A DNA stretch of 64,000 nt from JAJXWB01 sp046349085 (GTDB taxonomy: Bacteria; Pseudomonadota; Alphaproteobacteria; Rhizobiales; Beijerinckiaceae): contig JAXMDA010000003.1 in assembly GCA_046349085.1 (NCBI GenBank), positions 310,001 through 374,000 of the forward strand. The letters run 5' to 3'. The position numbers and the translations under genes are program-made. The notes beneath the pieces are model-generated. The model saw nothing but the letters and a program-made list of their open reading frames with translations. It did no database searches and was not told where the DNA came from. This document shows, in pieces, positions 43,412 through 52,493 of this stretch (position 1 is its first letter; each line of letters starts with the position of its first letter).

Positions 43412-44179
43412 ATGGCTCGCGACGATCAGGACACAAAGCCCCCGTCACTCGCCCTGCTGGCGGCCGAGGGACGAGGATTGCTGGACATTCCCGCGCTGCT
43501 CGCTGCGGCGCCCTTTTTGGCGGCCGCGCCGCGCGGAAAGCCGCATCCCGTGGTCGTGCTGCCCGGCCTAGGCGCCGACGACACGTCCACGATAGCCATC
43601 CGCGGCTTTCTGAATCGTCTCGGCTATCAGGTCTACGGATGGGGACGCGGGCGCAACGTCCGCGCGCCCGACGCCGATCTCGCCGCAATGGCGGCTCAGG
43701 TCGAAGAACTGCACGCGAAAACCGGCCAGAAGGTCAGCCTGATCGGCTGGAGCCGCGGCGGGATCATCGCGCGCGAGGCGGCGCGGCAGGTTCCCAGTGC
43801 GGTCCGCATGGTAATCACCTTGGGAAGCCCATTCGCCGCGCCGGGCGCGAGCAATGTCCGGGTCATCTGGAGGCTGCTCACCGGCCAAAGCTACCAGCCG
43901 CCGACGCCCGAGCGGGTCAGCCGGCTGGCGCAGACATTGCCCGTGCCGTCGACGTCGATCTACACGCGCGCCGACGGCGTCGTGGCCTGGCGCGCCTGCC
44001 TCGAGCAGGAAGGGCGCGAGCGCGAGAATGTCGAGGTCGCGACGACGCACATCGGGCTCGGATTTCATGCGCCTGCCTTATGGGTCATCGCCGATCGCCT
44101 CGCGCAGCCGGAAGGAACGTGGAAGCCGTTTCGCCCGAATGCGGCGACGGCCCCGTGGTTTCCTCGCCCCAGCAGATAG
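43412..44179 (+). CDS. Alpha/beta hydrolase, lipase-like
   Basis: 255 residues from the ATG at 43412 behind AGGAG. The nucleophile elbow is GWSRGG (Ser114), preceded by a PGLGADDTST oxyanion loop; His in TTHIGLGFHA and Asp in TRADGVVAW are candidates for the triad. The pattern resembles small PGAP1/triacylglycerol-lipase-like proteins found with WS/DGAT genes. It lies 19 bp after the other hydrolase and ends the lipid operon. The 46-bp stretch after its stop has no clear terminator. Confidence 0.85.
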   Translation: MARDDQDTKPPSLALLAAEGRGLLDIPALLAAAPFLAAAPRGKPHPVVVLPGLGADDTSTIAIRGFLNRLGYQVYGWGRGRNVRAPDADLAAMAAQVEELHAKTGQKVSLIGWSRGGIIAREAARQVPSAVRMVITLGSPFAAPGASNVRVIWRLLTGQSYQPPTPERVSRLAQTLPVPSTSIYTRADGVVAWRACLEQEGRERENVEVATTHIGLGFHAPALWVIADRLAQPEGTWKPFRPNAATAPWFPRPSR

Positions 44180-44226
44180 CGGCCTGCGCAAAAATCTCGC
44201 CCGCCGACTGGTTCGGCCTTCTCGTC

Positions 44227-44409
44227 CTAATTCAGCCGAAAAGCGGACGTGACGGCCGATGTCTGAGATGACAAGACGCTGCTCAGGACAGCGCGAAGAA
44301 CGATGATCGGCAGACCCGGATCGAGCGCCGCTTCCGTGCGTCGCGCGAGCCAATCCGGCCGCACAGGCAGGTGCGACAGGCGCGCTTCGCCGCCTCCTCG
44401 CTTGTTCAT
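44227..44409 (-). pseudogene. Truncated amidohydrolase fragment
   Basis: 60 codons starting at an ATG that overlaps the esterase stop (ATGA). The peptide HLPVRPDWLARRTEAALDPG followed by LPII is the N-terminal lead of TIM-barrel amidohydrolases, which normally continue with DPHHHLWD and ~270 more residues. Here the frame runs into VLRAVLSSVLSSQ and stops. Everything downstream is missing, so the gene was cut by a deletion whose other end is near the hydrolase gene at 44179. Confidence 0.55.
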
Positions 44410-45518
44410 TCGGTCGCCCCTTCGGCCGACGCCTGCGACGGCGTTTCGTCCATCCACGCCAGAATGCGCGCGCAGGCCTCGCGTGGAAAGGTATGGCTGA
44501 GATCCGGGATCTCGTCATAGGCGACGCGCGCGCCTGCTTTCGCGAGCGCGCGTTGCGCTTCGCGCGCAATCGCGACTGGAAACATCCAGTCGTAGGCGCC
44601 GTGCGTGACCCGAATGGGCAAACCACGCAATCGCGCGGGGTCGGCCATCTGCGCCAGCATCGGATGGAAGGCCGCCGATACCGGCGCAATGTGGGTAAAG
44701 GGCGAGTCCGGTTCCAGTCCCGACACGTAGCAGAACGTGCCGCCGTCGCTCATGCCGGTCAGCAGCACGCGCGTCGGATCAATCGAGAAATGTTCGCGCA
44801 CGTTTGCCAAGATGCGCGCAATATTCGGCGTATCGTCGTCATCGCCGGCCAGCGGCCAGGTCCGGCCGATTGAGGAGGGCGAGATCACGATCGCGCCGTG
44901 CGCGCGCGCTGTCGGCAACCAGCTCCAGAGAAACGAAAAGCCGTCGCCGCTTCCGCCATGCAAGGCGACGACGAGCGGCCATTCCCGCTGGGACGTATAA
45001 TATTCAGGGACGTAAAGCGAAAATCCGCCCCGCATCCCCGGCGCGCCGCCTGAATGCAGGACGCCCGAACTTTCGGCATTCGCCGAAGCAAGGCGCGCTT
45101 CAATCTCCGCATTCCCGCGGACCGACGGCTCGAGAAAGAACCGGCTGATCGGCGGCAGGCCGCGCGCCAGCGGATAGAGCGCATCTAGCGCTTGCGGAAG
45201 GTTGCGCAGGGCGCGCAGAACGCCGCGAATGCCCTCGGGTTCGTTCGGAGTGGCGCGCAGAACGTCGTAGGCCGCGAGCGTGGCGTCGCTCGCGCTTTCC
45301 ATGCGTTTGCGCAGGTCAGCGAATTGCTGTGGCCAGTCCCGCAGGTTTTTCTGCGCCGCGCGCAGCGCCGCATCAGGCGCTCCGATGCGCGCGAGCGTCT
45401 CGCCGAAGGTCGCAGGATCGAGCCTCCGGGAAAAGAAAGCGAGGGCGTCGAGCGAGTCGAGCAGAGCGGGCAGCAGCGCCGTCAGATCGTCGATCGCCTG
45501 TTCGTTCGGATCGGTCAT
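44406..45518 (-). CDS. Phospholipase/carboxylesterase, alpha/beta hydrolase
   Basis: 370 residues. The first ~155 are helical and Leu/Ala-rich with no known motif; the catalytic part follows: LHGGSGDG oxyanion loop, GMSDGG elbow with Ser257, VTHGAYDWMFPV with the acid, and His in LSHTFPRE. It resembles esterase D/PHB-depolymerase-like proteins. No signal peptide, so it acts in the cytoplasm. It lies on the opposite strand to the lipid operon, converging with it, and was once coupled to an amidohydrolase now truncated. Confidence 0.85.
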   Translation of the reverse strand: MTDPNEQAIDDLTALLPALLDSLDALAFFSRRLDPATFGETLARIGAPDAALRAAQKNLRDWPQQFADLRKRMESASDATLAAYDVLRATPNEPEGIRGVLRALRNLPQALDALYPLARGLPPISRFFLEPSVRGNAEIEARLASANAESSGVLHSGGAPGMRGGFSLYVPEYYTSQREWPLVVALHGGSGDGFSFLWSWLPTARAHGAIVISPSSIGRTWPLAGDDDDTPNIARILANVREHFSIDPTRVLLTGMSDGGTFCYVSGLEPDSPFTHIAPVSAAFHPMLAQMADPARLRGLPIRVTHGAYDWMFPVAIAREAQRALAKAGARVAYDEIPDLSHTFPREACARILAWMDETPSQASAEGATE

Positions 45519-45787
45519 GCGGCCCTTGCCGTTTTCTCGCTGAAAAGCGTCAGCTCACGGTCAGCTAACCTACATGCGAAGGCGACCTGCCGTCGCCTGC
45601 TCGTCTGCCATGGCGCCGACCGCAGGTCGCCATGCCCGCGACGCGGCGTCTGCCATGTAGGCGTGCGGGCCGAAATAGACCTCGAATGGCCACCGGAGAC
45701 CGGTCTGCCGTCTCCGCCCGCTCGAAGCCCAGCGGGGCGCGGGCCTCGGCGGGCTACCCGGGAAAGTCTGCGGAACCGGCGAATGCG

Positions 45788-45862
45788 TGGCTGGGGCGGG
45801 AGGATTCGAACCTCCGTATGGCGGAATCAAAATCCGCTGCCTTACCGCTTGGCGACGCCCCA
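45788..45862 (-). tRNA. tRNA-Gln (anticodon TTG)
   Basis: Cloverleaf visible on the minus strand: acceptor TGGGGCG/CGCCCCA, D arm, anticodon arm GCGGA-TTTTGAT-TCCGC (anticodon TTG, Gln), T arm GGAGG-TTCGAAT-CCTCC. Discriminator G and the 3' CCA is encoded. Length about 75 nt. Confidence 0.95.
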
Positions 45863-46149
45863 ATGCGCCGGCGAACCGGCGGGCGCGGACCATAGAGGGC
45901 GAGCCCCTACCCTGCAACCCCGCTCCGGCGCTGAGCGAAGCGCGCGCCGAAGACGCCCGCGCGGCTTTGGATCGGACAGATTGGAAGCCCGCTTCCGGCA
46001 GTCGATGCGGCGCGAAATGGTCCCGCCCGGCATGCGCAGTCCGCATGGGCCCATTTGTCCGAGGCCGGCAAAAAGGCCAAATGCGGTCTTGCCGCCCGCA
46101 CACGCCTTGACTATAAGGGCGCGGCTCGCGCCGTGCGGCGACGGGATGT

Positions 46150-46226
46150 CGGAGTGTAGCGCAGTCTGGTAGCGCACCTCGTTCGGGACGAGGGGGTCGG
46201 AGGTTCGAATCCTCTCACTCCGACCA
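46150..46226 (+). tRNA. tRNA-Pro (anticodon CGG)
   Basis: CGGAGTG/CACTCCG acceptor stem, D arm with AGCGCAGTCTGGTAGCGCA, anticodon arm CCTCG-TTCGGGA-CGAGG (anticodon CGG, Pro), T arm GGAGG-TTCGAAT-CCTCT, discriminator A and an encoded CCA. Length 77 nt. The 287-bp gap between it and tRNA-Gln (other strand) holds no gene. Confidence 0.96.
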
Positions 46227-46482
46227 TCTATTTCATTCGAGTTTTCGGTCAAAAGGCGAAACCGGGCTTCGCAGCCCTTGGTCGCGCTTTCCCCATTGAT
46301 ATTCCTCACGCGCGACTATGGCGCGAGCGTCGATGCAGACCGCGATCGGGCGGCTGAATACAGCGTCGTTCGGGGCGGCGCGCAAGACCTGCGATCCCAT
46401 CGTTCATTTCAGGCGCGCCCCAGGGCGCTGCGGAGCGGCATTTCGCCAGAGCTCGTGCTGGGCGCCGCGGCTCTCGGCGCTC

Positions 46483-47019
46483 TCAGGCGCCCTGATGCGG
46501 CCGCGCGAAGCCCAGGATCAGGTCGCGCAGCTCCGGCTCGTCGACCAGGGTCGCCGCATCCTCCAGGGCGAACCAGCTCGTCGTACGCTGCTCGCGTTCG
46601 GGCCAGTTGCGGCGCTGCTTTTCGACGGCCATCGGAAAGACGCCGACCTCGCAGGTCATCGCCGCGCCATTGCGCATCCGCTTGACATAACGATACGAGC
46701 CGATCGGCTCCTTGGCGACCTTGCCTGTCAGGCCCGCCTCCTCCATCGCCTCCCGCGCCGCGACGGAATGCGGCTTGAGGCCCTTGATCGGCCAGCCCTT
46801 CGGCAGAACCCAGCGCCGCGTCTCGCGCGAGGTCACCAGCATCACCTCCATGCCGTTGTTGTCGCGGAACGGCAGGGCGGCGAACTGCTGGCGCGGCGCG
46901 GCTGCGCCCGCCGGCCCATCGCGTTTCACGCGCTTGCGTCGTCCTGCCAATGCGCCCGCCTCCCGCCTGCGGGAATCCCCCGGCGCCCGGCCGCGGAGCC
47001 AGGCGACCGGACACGTCAA
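46483..47019 (-). CDS. Nudix hydrolase, DIPP-like
   Basis: Up to 178 residues; 46483-47019 uses a TTG start and the first ~40 residues (Arg-rich) are doubtful, with GTG or TTG starts near codons 24-30 as alternatives. The core has LPKGWPIKG and REAMEEAGL of the Nudix box, while the first Glu of GX5EX7REUXEEXGU is replaced (Leu in the equivalent position). Members of this alphaproteobacterial group are annotated as diphosphoinositol polyphosphate phosphohydrolase-like but the substrate is unknown. It is a single gene between tRNA-Pro and a small unknown gene. Confidence 0.75.
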   Translation of the reverse strand: MTCPVAWLRGRAPGDSRRREAGALAGRRKRVKRDGPAGAAAPRQQFAALPFRDNNGMEVMLVTSRETRRWVLPKGWPIKGLKPHSVAAREAMEEAGLTGKVAKEPIGSYRYVKRMRNGAAMTCEVGVFPMAVEKQRRNWPEREQRTTSWFALEDAATLVDEPELRDLILGFARPHQGA

Positions 47020-47096
47020 CTCGAACGGGGTGATTCGCCCGTCATTGTGAATCGGACGAGCGATTTCGCAAAGGGAATTGCGGGAGAAAGCAGGCC

Positions 47097-47387
47097 TCAG
47101 GCGGCGTGCGGCAGTTCCGGCCGCTCGAAGCTCAGCCGCACGACGCCGTCGCGGCTCGAGTCCTCTATCGGTATGTGCCAGAAGGCGCCGGCGAGATCGG
47201 GAAAAGAGGCGAGCGGGACCTGGATCTCGGCAAGCGGCGCGCCGCGCCTGTTGCCGAGGACCAGAGCGCGCTCAAACAGGCGCAAGAGTTCGCGCTCGTT
47301 GGCCGGCGCCTGGGCAAGCGTCAGCGTCGTGCGTCCAAAACTTGGGATTGCGGCTTCCAGCAGCTTGTCGACATCGGCATGCGTCAT
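47097..47387 (-). CDS. Small hypothetical protein
   Basis: 96 residues from the ATG at 47387, behind AGGAGAGA. I recognise no family. It begins MTHADVDKLLEAAIPSFG and is moderately acidic-to-basic mixed, with no signal peptide or membrane segment. A good ribosome site and a coding-like, non-repetitive composition support it as real. It lies between the Nudix gene and the terminator of the cellulose operon. Confidence 0.6.
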   Translation of the reverse strand: MTHADVDKLLEAAIPSFGRTTLTLAQAPANERELLRLFERALVLGNRRGAPLAEIQVPLASFPDLAGAFWHIPIEDSSRDGVVRLSFERPELPHAA

Positions 47388-47499
47388 CGATCTCTCCTGA
47401 ACGATGACGGAACTATGACGCAGGGGCGCTGACAAGACTTTGCGGCAACCCCTAGAAATGTTCGCAATTCACATGTTTGGAGCGGCCTGCGACAGCGCG

Positions 47500-47527
47500 C
47501 CGCGCCAGCCGGACGGGGCTGGCGCGG
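47500..47527 (-). terminator. Stem-loop after bcsN, likely end of cellulose operon
   Basis: CCGCGCCAGCC and GGCTGGCGCGG form a perfect 11-bp stem with a 6-nt loop, 44 bp past the bcsN stop codon. No T-run follows on either strand, so it may be a rho-assisted terminator or a 3'-end stabiliser. Confidence 0.6.
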
Positions 47528-47570
47528 CATGTGTCCGCGTCAACGGGATCGGAAGCGCCGGCGCCCAGGT

Positions 47571-48710
47571 TCAGTAATTTGAGCGCCCGTTCGGACCGCG
47601 ATAGGCGGCGGCCGGCAGGCTGGGATCGAGCCCTGCGGTAGCGGGCGCCGCCGAGGCGATCGGGGCGGGCGTTCCATAGGCGACAGGCGCGCTCGCCGGC
47701 ATGCCGGCCACCGGCGCGAGATAGCGCGGCCCGCCTGCGTAGGCAGGCTGCTGCTGGACCTGCGGTTGCGGCTCGGCCGGCGCCTGACGGCGCGCGACGA
47801 CCACGCCCTCGTCGGCGTCCTGCGCGGGCGGCGCGGCCTTGCGGCGCGCGACGCGGGTCGCGCGCTTGGGTTTCGGCGTGTCGTCGGAAGCGACTTGCGT
47901 CTGTTTCTGGGGGCTAAGCGCGCTCTCCAGGCTGCCCGCCGGCGCGGCGCTGGCGACCACGGTCGTGCCGCGCGAAGAATCCGGGCCGCCGACCGGGGTC
48001 GTCGCCTCGAGGCGGCGGGCTGGGTTGAGCGCATTTTCGACGATCGCCGGCGCGGCGAGCGTCATCCCCTCCACGGTCGCGGCGAGATCGTCGACCGTCG
48101 CGTCCTTGCGGCACATATGCACGCGGATCGAGGCCGGCGTCGCGCCGGCGCTCGTCGATCCGCCGAAGCGCTTGCCAAGGATTGAGAAGCCCGAGCTCTG
48201 GCTTCCGCCACGGCGAATATCGTCGATCCACTGCCAGGCGAAGACGCAGCGCGCGCCATTGTTCGCGCGCCCGATGGCAAGGCCGAAGACGCCGATCGAA
48301 TTCTGCCGGGGCTGGGTGACGATGCGCATCGGCACTTTGGGATAGCGCGCCAGAATCTCGCGCTTGACGCCGGCCTCGGAGGGCGGCCCCATGGTAAGCA
48401 GCCCCGCAGCGCCATTCGAGGGCGATGTCTGCACGTAGATTTCGAGATGGTTTTCGCCGAGCCCCGAAACCTCGCCGGCGAGGATCGCCTGCTGGCTGAC
48501 GCCGTTCGGATAGGACTTCTCGCGCACCTTGGTCACGAGGCCGCCGGGCTGCGGCATCTGCGCCAGCATCATGGAGGCGTCGGCGCCGGACACCGGCATC
48601 GTCTCCGGCGACGTCGTTTCCACGCGCGAGACATAGCTGGCCGAAGGCGCGCTGCTCGAACAGCCCGCGAGCGCGGCGAAGACGGGAAGGAGAAGGACGG
48701 AAAAACGCAT
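47571..48710 (-). CDS. bcsN: Cellulose biosynthesis protein BcsN, lipoprotein
   Basis: 379 residues with a lipobox (VFAALAGCSSS), so it is exported and lipid-anchored. The central part (ANNGARCVFAWQWIDDI region) matches BcsN, an alphaproteobacterial accessory of cellulose synthesis. The C-terminal ~130 residues are Pro/Ala/Gln-rich and disordered. It starts 2 bp after the TPR gene stop (TAAGATG), so it is coupled, and closes the operon. Its exact role in cellulose export is not established. Confidence 0.8.
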   Translation of the reverse strand: MRFSVLLLPVFAALAGCSSSAPSASYVSRVETTSPETMPVSGADASMMLAQMPQPGGLVTKVREKSYPNGVSQQAILAGEVSGLGENHLEIYVQTSPSNGAAGLLTMGPPSEAGVKREILARYPKVPMRIVTQPRQNSIGVFGLAIGRANNGARCVFAWQWIDDIRRGGSQSSGFSILGKRFGGSTSAGATPASIRVHMCRKDATVDDLAATVEGMTLAAPAIVENALNPARRLEATTPVGGPDSSRGTTVVASAAPAGSLESALSPQKQTQVASDDTPKPKRATRVARRKAAPPAQDADEGVVVARRQAPAEPQPQVQQQPAYAGGPRYLAPVAGMPASAPVAYGTPAPIASAAPATAGLDPSLPAAAYRGPNGRSNY

Positions 48711-48711
48711 C

Positions 48712-51342
48712 TTACTTGCCCCCTTGCAGGGATTGGCCCGGCGCAGCCTTGCCGAGCGTCGCGAATGCGTTGCGCGCCTCGTCCTTGCGGTTGAGATGCA
48801 GCAACGACCATCCGCGCATCATGCGCAGCTCCGTCGTCTCGGGCGCCATGGCGGCGCGCCGTTCGAGAGCGTCGAGAGCCGCCGCATAATTCTTCTCGTT
48901 GAAATACTGGGCCGCGCGCTGCGCCAGCGTACCGGCGTCGGCGGCCTCGGGCAGTTGCGCGGCATAGCCCGGCCGAACGAGCGGCGCGGGGGCGTCCGCC
49001 GAGGAGCCTGGCGCGGCCGGCGGCGTATAGACCGCGGGCGACGGCAGGGGCCGCGCCGGCGCGACGGCGGCGACCGGAGCAGGCGCCATTTGCGGCGCCG
49101 ACGGCGGCACGCCGATGGCCGTTCCCACGACGCGCACGCCCGCATCGACGGAGGCGGTGGGCGCGACCGACGTCGGCGCGAGCGAGCCGCTCACCGAATT
49201 CGGCGCGGCCGAGGACGCGCCGATGGAATTGGGCGCGGTGGAAACGGCGGAGGACGCCGGCCCGGACGACGGACCGGCGCCGCCGGCCTCGATCGCGGTC
49301 TTCGGACGGTCCTTCTCCGGCAGTTCGGTCGCCCACAGCGTGCCGGCCGGCGCGATCTGCGCCGCATAGGTCGGGGTGGTCGGGCCATTGACGCCGTTCC
49401 AGCCGGGCAGCAGCGAGAAACCATAGCGTTCGTACGGCATGCGTCCGACGCCCGGCACGCGCGCCGCGACGAGCGGATAGGGGCCGCGGAACGGTTCGGA
49501 CTGCAGCGCGATCTGCGCGGCGACCTGCGCGAATTGCGCCGGGCTCTGCGCGTTCGGCGCAGCGGTCGCTGCGTAGCGCAGCGGATTTTCCGGATCGACG
49601 GCGACGGGGAAGAACTTGCGGTCGATCTTCGGCAGTTCGACGCGCTGCTGCTGTTGCTGATAGCCCCAGCCCGCGCCGTACTGGCCGTTGGCGACGTAGC
49701 CCGCCGCCTGAGCGGCCGTGAGGTTCTGCAGCGGAACGCCCTGCGGCGGCGCGGCCGGATTGGAGCCCGGCACGGTGTAGGCGCCGAGCGCCTGCTGCTG
49801 CTGGCGCAGTCGCGCGTTGGCGAGTTCGTCGCACGGCGTCGGCGGATGATAGCGGCCGTCGGGGAAGATGATCTCGAGCACCTTGCCGAACAGGCCGTCG
49901 TACCTGTTCATCAGGTCCCAGAATTCCTTCGTCTGCTTCATCTTCTGAAGCGTCAGCGCATAGCCGTAGACGGTCGCTTCCTTCGGGAACCATGCGACCG
50001 CGCGCTGGAACCACTGATGCGCGACTTCGTACTGGCAGGAATTGTAGGCGTACCACGCGAGCGCCTGCGCGCCCTCGCCCGAGGCCACGTCCATCGTCAC
50101 CTTGGCGTAGCGGGCGAGCCGCTCCGGCTCGATGAACGGCGGGAATTCGAGCGTGAGGTCGCGTTCGAGAATGTCGATGAACAGGATGAGATTGTTCACC
50201 AGCGGCTCGCGCCACGCGTAGGCGACCTCTTCCGTCTCGCGCCGCATGTCGAGTTCGCGCAGCGAATGGGCGAGACCATGCGCGATCATCGCGTCGCCGC
50301 CGCGCTCCAGCGCGATCTTGAACCAGTCGAGCGCGTCGCGGAACGTCTTGGTCTTGTAGTAGTACCAGGCGACGAGACCCGGTTGGTTCGGGTCCTTCTC
50401 CTCGCGCGCGTAGGCCTGGAAGACCTCCAGCTCCGGCGCCGGGATCTTCTCGGACCGCTCGTCGTGCAGATAGGCGCTGATGCGCGCCCGCACGATGTCC
50501 ACCATGATCGGCGCGAATTCGCTGCGCCCCGTCGCATCGTAGCGGCCGGCGGCGATCAGCTTCTCGACGTCGGCCATGCGCAGGTTGGCCATCGCCTTTT
50601 GGATGGTGGCGAGCCGCGCGGGCTGGTCGGCGTTGGACTTCAGGATCGACAGGTAGACGGAGACGGCGTCGTTCGTCTGCTTGGTCTTGGCGAAGGCTTC
50701 CGCGATCGTCCAGAGCATTTCGACGTCGGCGTCGTCGGCGTTGTAATTATCCGCCTTCACGTAATCGACGAGATCCTGCCACTTGCCCTTCTTCCAGAAG
50801 TCCATGATGCGGACGCGCAATTCCTTGCGTCGCATCTTGGCGGCGAGGTCCTTCGAGGGCTGCCAGCTCGGCTCCTCCTTCTTGCGCGCGTTCATCGCGG
50901 CGCGCAATTCGTCGATGCGGTCGGTCGCGAACAATTCCCAATAGGCGTCCTCGCTCGGATCGCCCGGCGCCTCGCCGTTGAACAGGTCCATCGGCGGCGT
51001 CCAGCCCGGATAGAGGCGCACCAGGCGCTCGATCTCGGTATTGACGCGCTCCATCTGGCCGAGCTGCGCGTAGTAGCGCAGGGCGGATTCGTCGGGCCCT
51101 TCGCCGTCGCCCGCGAGCGGTTGCGCGCGGAGCATCCGCGCCGTCGGCTCCTCGGCCTTCGGAATGGCCGGCTGCGCGGCCGGCTGTTCGACGCGCGCAG
51201 GCGTTGCGGGCGCGGCGGGCGCGCCGGCGACCGGCATGTCGACGATGAAGCCGCCGCTCTTCGACTGCGCCAGCGCCGCCGTCGAAGCGGCCAGCAGCAG
51301 GGCGCTTGCAAGCGCGCGGTTGATCCGGCTCAGCGCAGGCAT
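48712..51342 (-). CDS. Periplasmic TPR-repeat protein of the cellulose operon (BcsK/BcsC-like)
   Basis: 876 residues from the ATG at 51342, with Sec signal peptide (ALLLAASTAALAQ). The N-terminal 60-500 region is helical with tetratricopeptide-like repeats (e.g. AYAREEKDPNQPGLVAWYYY, VAHQWFQRAVAWFPKEATVY); a typical TPR also lies at the C terminus (YFNEKNYAAALDALERRAAM). Between them (~550-780) is a Pro/Ala/Ser/Gln-rich linker. It lacks a C-terminal porin barrel, unlike BcsC, so it may be the periplasmic scaffold of the exporter. It overlaps bcsZ by 13 bp. Confidence 0.8.
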   Translation of the reverse strand: MPALSRINRALASALLLAASTAALAQSKSGGFIVDMPVAGAPAAPATPARVEQPAAQPAIPKAEEPTARMLRAQPLAGDGEGPDESALRYYAQLGQMERVNTEIERLVRLYPGWTPPMDLFNGEAPGDPSEDAYWELFATDRIDELRAAMNARKKEEPSWQPSKDLAAKMRRKELRVRIMDFWKKGKWQDLVDYVKADNYNADDADVEMLWTIAEAFAKTKQTNDAVSVYLSILKSNADQPARLATIQKAMANLRMADVEKLIAAGRYDATGRSEFAPIMVDIVRARISAYLHDERSEKIPAPELEVFQAYAREEKDPNQPGLVAWYYYKTKTFRDALDWFKIALERGGDAMIAHGLAHSLRELDMRRETEEVAYAWREPLVNNLILFIDILERDLTLEFPPFIEPERLARYAKVTMDVASGEGAQALAWYAYNSCQYEVAHQWFQRAVAWFPKEATVYGYALTLQKMKQTKEFWDLMNRYDGLFGKVLEIIFPDGRYHPPTPCDELANARLRQQQQALGAYTVPGSNPAAPPQGVPLQNLTAAQAAGYVANGQYGAGWGYQQQQQRVELPKIDRKFFPVAVDPENPLRYAATAAPNAQSPAQFAQVAAQIALQSEPFRGPYPLVAARVPGVGRMPYERYGFSLLPGWNGVNGPTTPTYAAQIAPAGTLWATELPEKDRPKTAIEAGGAGPSSGPASSAVSTAPNSIGASSAAPNSVSGSLAPTSVAPTASVDAGVRVVGTAIGVPPSAPQMAPAPVAAVAPARPLPSPAVYTPPAAPGSSADAPAPLVRPGYAAQLPEAADAGTLAQRAAQYFNEKNYAAALDALERRAAMAPETTELRMMRGWSLLHLNRKDEARNAFATLGKAAPGQSLQGGK

Positions 51343-52493
51343 GACGGGAACCTCATCTGCGCTGCGAGGACGGTCATGATGCGAAGCGTGGCCGGATAGT
51401 AATTTTCCGGCGTGCGCGAAGTCGAGAGATCGCGCGCCAGCGCCTTGCCTTCGACGACGCACTGGGTGAGCGCGCCGATCGCCGCATAGCCGCCTTCGGT
51501 CAGATTGCCGCCGTTGCGCCCGCCCGCCAGATCGACGACGGCAAGGCCGCGGTAGCGCGTCGCCCATGTGACGAACGGATCGTAATGCTCGCGCTCGCCG
51601 ATGCCGGCCCAGGCGAGATAGAGTGGAATGCGGATGGCGTTGTACCCGAATTGCGCGGGGAAGCCGTCGGCGGGCCGCGCCTTGCCGTCCTTCAGCGATA
51701 CCCATTCGGCCGGCAGGCCGTCCGGGCCGAAGCGCGCGAGCTTCAGCGCGTCGAGGCCGCTTTGCACGATGCCGCGCCAGTCGATCTCCGGCGCGACCAG
51801 CGGCAGGCGCGCAAACGCCGGAAAGACCCAGTAGGAAAGATTGACGACAGGGCCATCCGCGCGATCTTCCGGCGCAAAGCCGGCGACGGCCGGCAGCAGG
51901 ATGGCGCCGTTCCTTGTCTTGTAGATGACCAGCTTGCGGCCGATCTCGACGGCGATGCGGCGCGCGGTGACCTTGAGCGCGACGTCGCCCCAATATTCGG
52001 CGGCCTCGGTCAGCGCCCAGGCGACGAGAATGTCGCCGTCCGAAGCGTCGTTGATGTCGGCGACCGCCGGGCGGTGCGCCGGATCCCAGCGCCAGGCGAG
52101 CAACTGGTCGTCGCGCACCATCAGATTGGCGCGCGTCCAGCCCCACAGCTTGTCGAATGTCGCGCGATCGTTGGCGGCGATCGCGAGCAGCATGGCGTAG
52201 CCCTGCCCCTCGCTGTGGCTGACGCGGCCGTTGCCCGTATCGATGACGCGGCCGTTGTCGGTGATGTAGTTCGTCTTGTACTGCTGCCACATCTCGGGCG
52301 TCTTGAGCGCGCCGCCAAGCGAGAGCGGGCGCGCGTCGAGCGCGAGCGGCGCCTTTTCGGGCGCCTTGGCGTTTGCCGCGTTCATCTGCGCCTGCACGTT
52401 GGCGCCGAGCGGAACGACAGGCGCGAACATCTGCGCCGAAACCGGCGAGGCGAGCAGCGCGAGAATGCCGGCGATCAGAGGCAGGCGGCTCAT
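51330..52493 (-). CDS. bcsZ: Endo-beta-1,4-glucanase BcsZ (GH8)
   Basis: 387 residues, signal peptide (LALLASPVSAQ). GH8 features: HSEGQGYAML with catalytic Glu95 and DINDASDGDILVAWAL with the catalytic Asp (152/154). It trims or proofreads nascent beta-1,4-glucan in the periplasm and is a standard part of cellulose operons. The start overlaps the bcsB stop (ATGA) and its end overlaps the TPR gene, so all are co-translated. Confidence 0.93.
   Translation of the reverse strand: MSRLPLIAGILALLASPVSAQMFAPVVPLGANVQAQMNAANAKAPEKAPLALDARPLSLGGALKTPEMWQQYKTNYITDNGRVIDTGNGRVSHSEGQGYAMLLAIAANDRATFDKLWGWTRANLMVRDDQLLAWRWDPAHRPAVADINDASDGDILVAWALTEAAEYWGDVALKVTARRIAVEIGRKLVIYKTRNGAILLPAVAGFAPEDRADGPVVNLSYWVFPAFARLPLVAPEIDWRGIVQSGLDALKLARFGPDGLPAEWVSLKDGKARPADGFPAQFGYNAIRIPLYLAWAGIGEREHYDPFVTWATRYRGLAVVDLAGGRNGGNLTEGGYAAIGALTQCVVEGKALARDLSTSRTPENYYPATLRIMTVLAAQMRFPSCLR

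Noticed and set aside
45842..46309. 155-residue minus-strand open frame near the tRNAs
   Set aside because: It covers both tRNA genes, so it is not a protein gene.
48724..51399. 891-residue open frame on the plus strand
   Set aside because: Antisense to the TPR gene of the cellulose operon and of mirror-frame composition.
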